12,355 nucleotides of DNA, taken from assembly GCA_002378125.1 (NCBI GenBank), contig DFRF01000049.1:1-12355 (forward strand), given 5' to 3'. The notes under the pieces were generated by a model. That model did not search any database. It had not been told where the DNA came from and saw nothing but the letters and a program-made list of their open reading frames with translations. This stretch comes from Rhodospirillaceae bacterium UBA3470 (lineage in GTDB: Bacteria > Pseudomonadota > Alphaproteobacteria > Rhodospirillales > Casp-alpha2). Of the stretch, positions 6,840 through 12,355 are shown piece by piece; the first letter of the stretch is position 1; each line of letters begins with the position of its first letter. Made by a program: the position numbers and the translations under genes.

Positions 6840-7412
6840 ACCAATTGGCGATAACCTTTTGACCTGACTAAGCTCGGAAGATCCGGAGCGGGCGGTTGAA
6901 CACGTCTTTAGTTTCTTCAAAGCCATTAAGGGTAACCTGGATTACGTGTGCTTGACGAGTCTTTAGGCCGTTATGGTTAACGCAAGTCCATGCGAATCAT
7001 GAGTTTTCCCCTTAAAGGGAATGGCGATGATGGGCAACCAGTTGCCGAATTCAAGGGTGGGCGCACGCCCCCAAGGGTGCGCACAAGGCTCCAATTAATC
7101 TAGTCCCACCAACCAGGATCGTCGTGATCGCAGACGCCGTAATATTTTGCGGAGGCGGCCCTGGCGCCCTATCGGGTCATGAACGAGGTGGATGGTATTA
7201 GAATTCCTGCCTGGCCTGCCGCCTCGTTTCTGCGCCGCTACCTGCACTTGATTGGCGGATGAGCGCACGACGTCCCTGATGACAAACCAGCGTCACGCGT
7301 GCTACCCATTAACCATAATGTAAGGCATTGCTGGCAGAGTATCGAACTGCGCGCGCCGACCCGTGCGCCGCTGATTGCGTCCGGAGCTGGTCGCCTGTGA
7401 GGAGTTGAAGAG
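6840..7412. other. 573-base stretch without a convincing gene
   Basis: No open frame here combines a start codon, a ribosome site and a protein-like sequence. Several short protein-like frames without starts are visible: plus strand 6868-6966 (ends KAIKGNLDYVCLTSL), plus strand 7152-7262 (contains RVMNEVDGIRIPAW), and a minus-strand frame near 7100-7168 ending YYGVCDHDDPGWWD. They overlap or are broken by stops, which suggests a decayed gene or mobile-element scar, but no terminal repeats or transposase were identified. It must also contain the promoter for the plus-strand gene at 7413 and probably that for the minus-strand gene at 6620. Confidence 0.5.
7052..7084. repeat. Imperfect tandem repeat with internal stems
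   Basis: CAAGGGTGGGCGCAC (7052-7066) is followed at 7072-7084 by CAAGGGTGCGCAC, the same unit lacking two G. GGGCG-CA-CGCCC inside the first unit can form a tight stem, and GTGCGCAC in the second is a perfect palindrome. It lies in the gene-poor stretch and could be a regulator site or a chance GC-rich duplication. Confidence 0.4.
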
Positions 7413-7676
7413 ATGTCGGAATCTGACACACCGAATGAGTTGAGCGATGAGGAACAAACCGCCGTTGCAGTCGAATGGTATCTTGCCATGTGGGATGAGG
7501 CCCTGAAACGTGGCGTTGCGCCGGAAACCATGGTCCTGGTCGCGATGTCCGCGACAACAAACAAGCTTTGCGAGATTTTTGGCCCAGAACATACCAGCCT
7601 ACTAATCAAGCAGACGGCCGAAAATATCGGCGGCGCTTCTCCGGATGAAGATACGGAAGCGAGTGGCCACGGTTAA
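7413..7676 (+). CDS. Small conserved-looking protein of unknown function
   Basis: An 87-residue acidic soluble protein that I do not recognise. The middle is predicted helical (VAVEWYLAMWDEALKRGVAP, residues 18-37, then TMVLVAMSATTNKLCEIFG). The ends are charged and probably disordered (NELSDEEQ at the start, PDEDTEASGHG at the end). There is no signal peptide or membrane segment. The ATG at 7413 has a good ribosome site, GAGGAG, eight bases upstream, which makes this a firm coding call despite its size. It lies 60 bases ahead of pseB on the same strand and could be the first gene of the pseudaminic-acid operon or a separate unit. No function can be assigned from its sequence. Confidence 0.7.
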   Translation: MSESDTPNELSDEEQTAVAVEWYLAMWDEALKRGVAPETMVLVAMSATTNKLCEIFGPEHTSLLIKQTAENIGGASPDEDTEASGHG

Positions 7677-7736
7677 GCCTTCCGCGCCGGGCCCGCGAAA
7701 ACCTATTTGATTGACCTATATTGAGGTGCCGTCCCT

Positions 7737-8765
7737 GTGTCGAGCCTAGGAACTTATGAGCATTCCTTGTCACTAGACGGCCGTTCCGTCCTTGTCACGG
7801 GCGGCACCGGTTCGTTTGGGCATAAATTCGTTGAGATGGTATTGGCTCGCTACAAGCCGAAGCGCTTAGCCATCTATTCGCGCGATGAGCTCAAGCAATA
7901 CGAAATGCAGCAGAAATTTAATCCCAATGAACATCGCTGTCTACGTTATTTCCTGGGTGACGTGCGGGACCTGGACCGTCTGAAGATGGCGCTTCGCGGC
8001 ATTGATACGGTGATCCACGCCGCGGCGCTGAAACAGGTGCCGGCGGCCGAGTACAATCCAACCGAGTGCATCCACACGAACGTCCTTGGTGCTGAAAACC
8101 TCGTCATGGCGTGTATTACTGAAGGGGTGAAGCGCTTGGTTGCATTGTCCACGGACAAGGCCTGCAACCCCATCAACCTCTATGGCGCATCGAAATTGGC
8201 TTCAGATAAAATCTTCACGGCAGCCAACCAGCTCAGTGGTGATGGTGGTACCGTGTTCTGCTGTGTGCGCTATGGGAATGTGGTTGGGTCGCGCGGCAGC
8301 GTGGTGCCCCTATACCAGCGGTTAGTCACGGAGGGAACGACCGAACTACCGGTCACAGATGCCCGCATGACCCGATTCTGGATCACCCTGGAGCAAGGCG
8401 TCGAGTTTGTCCTGTCCTGCCTCGATATGATGCGCGGTGGGGAAATCTTCATTCCCAAGATCCCGTCCATGAAGATCACGGACCTAGCCGCGGCTCTGTC
8501 GCCCGGCGGCAAGGTCAAGATTATCGGTATCCGCCCCGGCGAGAAGCTTCATGAAGTCATGATCACCGAAGATGACGCGCGCAACACCGTCGAATTTTCC
8601 GACCGATACGTGATCGAGCCCAATCCCGTTGCCTGGACCGGCCACGTCCTTCGTGATGGGGCGGTACCTGTCGAGGACGGCTTCCGCTACGCTAGCGACA
8701 ACAACACGGAATGGCTTGACGACGCGGGCCTGCACGAGTTGGTGGCCAGCACGTCGAAAGACTGA
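7737..8765 (+). CDS. pseB: UDP-N-acetylglucosamine 4,6-dehydratase (inverting), PseB
   Basis: First step of pseudaminic acid synthesis. It converts UDP-GlcNAc to the 4-keto-6-deoxy sugar with inversion at C5, using bound NADP in the cytoplasm. The 342-residue product is a short-chain dehydrogenase with the nucleotide loop TGGTGSFG (21-28), GDVRDLDRL (74-82), and the PseB-type segment AAALKQVPAAEYNPTE (95-110). The catalytic set STDKA...YGASK includes D140, K141, Y149 and K153; the nine-residue spacing from D140 to Y149 matches the H. pylori FlaA1 catalytic residues. The C-terminal RPGEKLHEVM (266-275) is also characteristic. The start is GTG with GAGG ten bases upstream. No ATG fits, and the start adds about a dozen residues before the usual beginning of the family. 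pseC follows after three bases. A retaining legionaminic-type dehydratase is less likely given the length and motifs. Confidence 0.92.
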   Translation: MSSLGTYEHSLSLDGRSVLVTGGTGSFGHKFVEMVLARYKPKRLAIYSRDELKQYEMQQKFNPNEHRCLRYFLGDVRDLDRLKMALRGIDTVIHAAALKQVPAAEYNPTECIHTNVLGAENLVMACITEGVKRLVALSTDKACNPINLYGASKLASDKIFTAANQLSGDGGTVFCCVRYGNVVGSRGSVVPLYQRLVTEGTTELPVTDARMTRFWITLEQGVEFVLSCLDMMRGGEIFIPKIPSMKITDLAAALSPGGKVKIIGIRPGEKLHEVMITEDDARNTVEFSDRYVIEPNPVAWTGHVLRDGAVPVEDGFRYASDNNTEWLDDAGLHELVASTSKD

Positions 8766-8768
8766 GCT

Positions 8769-9977
8769 ATGAGTATAGATCGGCCCTTTCTTCGTTACGG
8801 CCGTCAACGGATCGAAGACGATGACATCGCGGCCGTTGCCGATGTGCTGAAGAGCGATTTTCTGACCACTGGCCCGGTGGTTGAGGCCTTTGAGGCAAAA
8901 CTTGCGGATATCACCGGTGCCGAGCATGCGGTCTCGTGCTCCAGCGGGACATCTGCCCTGCACTTGGCGGCGATGGCGCTGGACCTGCGGCCGGGCGATC
9001 ATGCAGTGGTGTCCGCCATGACGTTCCTAGCCACGGCAAACGCGGCGCGCTGTGTGGGTGCTGAGGTCACCTTTGCCGACGTGGATCCCGATACGGGATT
9101 GATGACCTCCGACACCCTGACCGACGCGCTGGAACGGGCCGGTCCGCAGGCCAAAGCGGTTTTCCCCGTTCATATCAACGGCCAGACCTCGGATATGGCC
9201 GCGCTCCGAGCCGCCACAACGTTGCCCATTGTCGAAGATGCCTGCCATGCCCTGGGAGGCGCTCATCAAGGCCCAGCGAATGCGATGGTCCCGGTTGGCA
9301 GTTGCGCATTCTCCGACATATCGATCTTCTCCTTTCATCCGGTGAAGACCGTCGCAATGGGCGAGGGAGGCGCCTTGACCTCCAACGACGCCAGCTTGGC
9401 GCGGCGACTGCGCCGGTTGCGAAACATCGGCATGACCCGAGAGGTGGACGAGTTTCAAGAGCACGCGCAGGCACTAGATACTGCGGGTGACGCCAACCCT
9501 TGGTATTACGAGATGTCGGAGCTAGGTTTCAACTATCGGGCCAGCGCGATCCACTGTGCACTTGGACTCAGTCAGCTCGGGAAACTCGACCAGTTCGTCG
9601 CCGACCGTGATCACTTGATGGCTCATTACCGTGATCGCCTCAGGACCTTGGCGCCGGTGGTGCGCCCTGTGCCGACAGTGCTGGGGTGCCGGCCGTCTTG
9701 GCACATCTGCGTTGTCCTCATCGATTTCGCCCAGGCCGGGATTGATCGCGCCTCCGTTATGCGCGCGTTGGCCACCAAGGGGATTGGAACCCAGGTTCAT
9801 TATTTGCCCGTCAACCGCCAACCTTACTATCGGCAGCGGTACGGTGACACAAACCTCATCGGTGCGGATGCGTACTATGACCGTATTTTGACCCTGCCGC
9901 TTGAGGTCGGCATGACCTTGGATGATGTGGATTATGTACTGCAATGTCTGACGGAGGTTTTGGGGGCGGGCGGGTGA
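8769..9977 (+). CDS. pseC: UDP-4-amino-4,6-dideoxy-N-acetyl-beta-L-altrosamine transaminase, PseC
   Basis: Second step of the pathway. It is a pyridoxal-phosphate aminotransferase that adds an amino group at C4 of the PseB product, with glutamate as usual donor. The 402-residue length is normal for the DegT/DnrJ/EryC1 sugar aminotransferase family. SSGTSALHLAAMAL (58-71) binds the cofactor phosphate, EDACHALGG (156-164) holds the aspartate facing the pyridine nitrogen (D157), and FSFHPVKTVAMGEGG (187-201) holds the Schiff-base lysine K193. HYLPVNRQPYYRQRYG (344-359) is the PseC-type end motif. The ATG lies three bases after the pseB stop. The 3' end overlaps the next gene by GTGA, so these genes are probably co-translated. 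Other sugar aminotransferases share the fold, but the neighbours make PseC the natural reading. Confidence 0.9.
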   Translation: MSIDRPFLRYGRQRIEDDDIAAVADVLKSDFLTTGPVVEAFEAKLADITGAEHAVSCSSGTSALHLAAMALDLRPGDHAVVSAMTFLATANAARCVGAEVTFADVDPDTGLMTSDTLTDALERAGPQAKAVFPVHINGQTSDMAALRAATTLPIVEDACHALGGAHQGPANAMVPVGSCAFSDISIFSFHPVKTVAMGEGGALTSNDASLARRLRRLRNIGMTREVDEFQEHAQALDTAGDANPWYYEMSELGFNYRASAIHCALGLSQLGKLDQFVADRDHLMAHYRDRLRTLAPVVRPVPTVLGCRPSWHICVVLIDFAQAGIDRASVMRALATKGIGTQVHYLPVNRQPYYRQRYGDTNLIGADAYYDRILTLPLEVGMTLDDVDYVLQCLTEVLGAGG

Positions 9978-10723
9978 AGACGGTTTGTATCATTCAGGCC
10001 CGCATGGCATCGACGCGACTGCCTGGAAAGGTGCTTTTGCGGCTGGGACCGGACACTGTTTTGGACCACGTATTGCGCCGTGCTCAGGCCGTGCCCGGCG
10101 TTAGCGAAGTCTGTTGCGCGATCCCGGATACGGACGACTGTGAGGCCATCGCCGCCGAGGCCATGCGCGCCGGGGCATTCGTTTTCCGCGGTTCCGAGGG
10201 CGACGTTCTAGATCGGTATTATCAGGCCGCACGTGCCACCAACGCGGACATAATCCTGCGGGCCACGAGCGATTGCCCGCTTCTTGATCCAGACATTTGC
10301 GGACAGGTTCTGGCCCTCAGGGCACGCGAGGATGCCGATTTTGCCACCAACAACATGCCGCCCAGTTGGCCGCATGGCTTGGACTGCGAAGTGGTGACTT
10401 TCGCCTGGCTCGAGCGTGCAGCGCAAAAAGCAGACAAGAATTTCGAACGCGAGCACGTCATGCCCTTCGTGCGCAATCACTCTAATGCACGAAAGGTCAA
10501 TCTGGAGTGCCCTGGCGAACGGATGGACCATCTTCGCTGGACGTTGGATAACGCCCGAGACTGGGCGTTCTTCGAAGCGCTTTGGCCGCGTTTGCCCGAC
10601 GGCCCGGCCGCCTACGGATACGAGACACCGTTAGCCATTGTTGCCGCGGACCCGTCCCTTACGGCCATCAATGCTGGACAGGATCGGATCGAAGGCGTGA
10701 ACAAGTCCATTCGGGAAAGCTGA
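9974..10723 (+). CDS. pseF: SpsF-type cytidylyltransferase, probable CMP-pseudaminic acid synthetase
   Basis: Probable last step, activating pseudaminic acid with CTP to CMP-pseudaminic acid. The 249-residue product begins MKTVCIIQARMASTRLPGK, the nucleotide-binding loop of SpsF-type (COG1861) nucleotidyltransferases, followed by RGSEGDVLDRYYQAA (about 74-88) and ATSDCPLLDPDI (about 97-108) with metal-binding acidic residues. Typical PseF of Campylobacter has a NeuA-like PARGGSKRI loop instead, so the symbol reflects pathway role rather than closest family. I use the GTG at 9974, which overlaps the pseC stop (GTGA). An ATG at 9944 would add ten residues but sits deeper in pseC without a clear ribosome site. 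One base separates it from the next gene. It could alternatively activate another sugar. Confidence 0.8.
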   Translation: MKTVCIIQARMASTRLPGKVLLRLGPDTVLDHVLRRAQAVPGVSEVCCAIPDTDDCEAIAAEAMRAGAFVFRGSEGDVLDRYYQAARATNADIILRATSDCPLLDPDICGQVLALRAREDADFATNNMPPSWPHGLDCEVVTFAWLERAAQKADKNFEREHVMPFVRNHSNARKVNLECPGERMDHLRWTLDNARDWAFFEALWPRLPDGPAAYGYETPLAIVAADPSLTAINAGQDRIEGVNKSIRES

Positions 10724-10724
10724 T

Positions 10725-12152
10725 ATGACAGACCATACCGCGCTCTTTCGATTTGATGCGGGCCCCGAGATTGGGGGCGGCCACGCCGTCCGGTGTTTAA
10801 CCTTGGCCCGAGAATTGGAAGCACGGGGATGGACGTCCCGGTTCGCCGTTGGCCCGGAGACCCTCGAGACCGTCGCCGCCATGGCTGACCGCGCTGCTGA
10901 TTGCGTAGCACCAGATGATATGGCGGCGCTTACGCCCGTCACTGCGGTCATCGTTGATCATTACGGATTGGATATCGGTGATGAGAAACCGTGGCGGGAA
11001 ATCGCTCGGCACATCGTAGTCTTGGATGATCTGGCTGACCGTCGGCATGACTGTGACGTCCTGATCGACCAGGGTCTAGGGCGACGCACGGAGGACTATG
11101 CGGGGCTGGTGCCGCCGGGATGCCGCTTACTACTTGGACCCTTGCATGGCCTCTTGCGGCCGGAGTTCGCCGCGATGCGCGAGGCCGCCCAGGCGGCGCG
11201 CGGGCTAGCGACGATGCAGAGGGTGTTGGTGGCTTTTGGACTCTCAGATCCTGACAACTTGACTGTTCGCGCCCTGGAGGGATTGGCTGGAAAGGGCCTG
11301 CAGGTCGATGTTGTGCTGGGTGCCGGTGCGCCGCACTTAGATTCTGTTCGTGATGCCGCTGCGGCGTTGTCGCCGCCCGGCCGCGTGTTGTGCGACGTCG
11401 ACGACATGGCTGGCCTTATGGTCGAGGTCGATCTTGCCATCGGCGCTTTCGGAACCACATCCTGGGAACGATGCGTGCTCGGACTCCCGACCATCGGCGT
11501 TATCGCCGCTGATAACCAGCGAGATAATGCGCGCATATTGCGCGACTTTGGCGCCGCAGTGTCCCTCGCCTGGCATGCCGACTTAACGGCACAGGACTTC
11601 GCTAATGCCCTTGAACGACCTCTGGACCTCGCCGACATGTCGCGATGCGCCACGCAATTGTGTGACGGGTTGGGAACCGGCAGGGTGGCCGGCATCATCG
11701 GTGATCTTGCCGAAGGGCAGTCGCCAGCATTGCGTTCGGCAACCATGGCAGATGCGGACCTCTTGTTGCTTTGGCGCAATGATCAGGAAACCCGTCGCCA
11801 ATCCAAGACCACAACCCCTATTGAACGTGCGGGTCATGTGAGTTGGCTTGAAGGCGTCCTTGCTGATCCAAACTGCGATATTAGGGTCGCCGAAGTGAAC
11901 GGGCGCCCCGTCGGTTCGATCCGCGCAGATCGCAGCGGCGATGCGTGGGTGCTGTCCTGGATGGTTGCGCCGGAAGCCCGTGGGAAAGGCTTTGGTCAGC
12001 GTATCGTTGCACGGATTGTGGAGGATTTGGACGGCGAAATCCAGGCGGAGGTCCGGGTCGGGAACCCGGCGTCGGCGCGGATCGCATCCGCCGTCGGCAT
12101 GACGCTTCGTCATGAAACCGACGGCCTGACCACGTGGGTCATGCGGAAATGA
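10725..12152 (+). CDS. pseG: PseG-PseH fusion: UDP-sugar hydrolase with C-terminal GNAT acetyltransferase
   Basis: One 475-residue protein appears to carry two consecutive pathway steps. Residues 1 to about 330 are PseG, which removes UDP from UDP-2,4-diacetamido-2,4,6-trideoxy-L-altrose. FRFDAGPEIGGGHAVRCLTL (8-27) has the catalytic histidine H20 in the G-x-G-H-x-x-R-C setting, followed by VVLDDLADRRHDCDVLIDQ (98-116) and the GT-B-like GAFGTTSWE (240-248). Residues about 335-475 are a GNAT acetyltransferase, beginning LRSATMADADLLLLWRND. WMVAPEARGKGFGQRI (412-427) binds acetyl-CoA (RGKGFG, 419-424), and VRVGNPASARIASAVGM (443-459) is the GNAT end motif. This fits PseH, which acetylates the C4 amine made by PseC. 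The ATG starts one base after the pseF stop, with GGAAAG before it. No separate pseH is visible, consistent with the fused domain doing that job. Confidence 0.9.
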   Translation: MTDHTALFRFDAGPEIGGGHAVRCLTLARELEARGWTSRFAVGPETLETVAAMADRAADCVAPDDMAALTPVTAVIVDHYGLDIGDEKPWREIARHIVVLDDLADRRHDCDVLIDQGLGRRTEDYAGLVPPGCRLLLGPLHGLLRPEFAAMREAAQAARGLATMQRVLVAFGLSDPDNLTVRALEGLAGKGLQVDVVLGAGAPHLDSVRDAAAALSPPGRVLCDVDDMAGLMVEVDLAIGAFGTTSWERCVLGLPTIGVIAADNQRDNARILRDFGAAVSLAWHADLTAQDFANALERPLDLADMSRCATQLCDGLGTGRVAGIIGDLAEGQSPALRSATMADADLLLLWRNDQETRRQSKTTTPIERAGHVSWLEGVLADPNCDIRVAEVNGRPVGSIRADRSGDAWVLSWMVAPEARGKGFGQRIVARIVEDLDGEIQAEVRVGNPASARIASAVGMTLRHETDGLTTWVMRK

Positions 12153-12196
12153 GCGAAACGCTGTATTTTAGCAATCTCGAAAGGCTTTTCGGCTAG
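12149..12196 (+). other. Mini open frame bridging pseG-pseH and pseI
   Basis: An ATG overlapping the pseG-pseH stop codon (ATGA) opens a 15-codon frame, MSETLYFSNLERLFG, whose TAG stop overlaps the pseI ribosome site (TAGGAG). Ribosomes could reinitiate here and be delivered to pseI, a coupling device over a 56-base gap. It may equally be chance; the peptide itself has no recognised function. Confidence 0.3.
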
Positions 12197-12208
12197 GAGT
12201 CTCAAATT

Positions 12209-12355
12209 ATGTCCGCCAAGTGCCTAAAAATTGCCGACCGGACCATCGGAGCCGGCCATCCACCCTATATCGTGGCCGAAATGTCGGGAAACCATAACGG
12301 CGATCTGGGCCGGGCCATGGCGTTGATGGAGGCGGCCGCCGCGGCCGGCGCTGAC
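12209..12355 (+). CDS. pseI: Pseudaminic acid synthase, PseI (5' part, cut by window end)
   Basis: Only the first 49 codons are inside the window. The enzyme condenses phosphoenolpyruvate with the PseG product to give the nine-carbon pseudaminic acid. The visible sequence PPYIVAEMSGNHNGDL and the following helix ending AAAAAGAD match the start of the NeuB/PseI synthase family, where the E and N/H residues line the PEP pocket. The SGNHNGD version favours PseI over sialic or legionaminic acid synthases, but 49 residues cannot settle this. The ATG at 12209 has AGGAG (12195-12199) nine bases upstream. It follows pseG-pseH by 56 bases on the same strand and clearly continues the operon. Confidence 0.88.
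   Translation, partial: MSAKCLKIADRTIGAGHPPYIVAEMSGNHNGDLGRAMALMEAAAAAGAD

Noticed and set aside
6586..6867. Plus-strand 93-codon frame between the two gene blocks
   Set aside because: It starts inside the short TPR-glycosyltransferase on the opposite strand, is basic and low-complexity, and lacks a ribosome site. The minus-strand frame there looks more protein-like.
6868..6966. Possible transposase tail on the plus strand (ends KAIKGNLDYVCLTSL)
   Set aside because: There is no start codon, no matching upstream part and no terminal inverted repeats. The resemblance was too vague to call a mobile element.
9944..9973. ATG start for the cytidylyltransferase ten codons upstream
   Set aside because: The added glycine-rich residues precede the usual start of the family, and the GTG at 9974 has the GTGA overlap seen with coupled genes.
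11096..11779. Minus-strand open frame of 227 codons inside the pseG-pseH fusion
   Set aside because: It is Ser/Arg/Pro-rich shadow sequence opposite clear PseG and GNAT motifs.

Overview
The window reads as a flagellin and surface-sugar locus of an alphaproteobacterium. The flagellin has the short, cysteine-free core typical of that class, and the gene style (dense GC-rich coding, ATGA/GTGA stop-start overlaps) fits something like the Rhodospirillales. The genus cannot be fixed from sequence alone.

Layout. On the minus strand from the left edge: a flagellin gene (53-1366) with a strong hairpin terminator at the very edge, then upstream of it a TPR-methyltransferase gene (1571-2725). Diverging from the methyltransferase on the plus strand is a two-gene unit: an eight-TPR glycosyltransferase-like gene (2838-4616) coupled by an ATGA overlap to a probable Fe(II)/2-oxoglutarate dioxygenase-like gene (4613-5569). 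Its end collides tail-to-tail (35-base overlap) with a second, shorter TPR-glycosyltransferase gene on the minus strand (5535-6620), which is preceded by a possible tiny gene (6627-6761). A stretch of about 570 bases without a convincing gene follows. The rest is a plus-strand block: a small unknown gene (7413-7676), then pseB, pseC, an SpsF-type cytidylyltransferase (pseF role), a pseG-pseH fusion, and the first 49 codons of pseI, cut by the window end.

How the genes fit together. PseB, PseC, the PseH and PseG domains, PseI and the cytidylyltransferase would together make CMP-pseudaminic acid from UDP-GlcNAc. All six enzymatic steps are represented, PseI only partially. Pseudaminic acid typically decorates flagellin Ser/Thr residues, and this flagellin has a long Ser/Thr/Gly-rich centre. 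No Maf-type flagellin glycosyltransferase is seen in the window. The two TPR-glycosyltransferases, the TPR-methyltransferase and the dioxygenase-like protein are therefore candidates for transferring or tailoring the flagellin glycan. That link is inferred from neighbourhood and domain logic and is not shown by the sequence.
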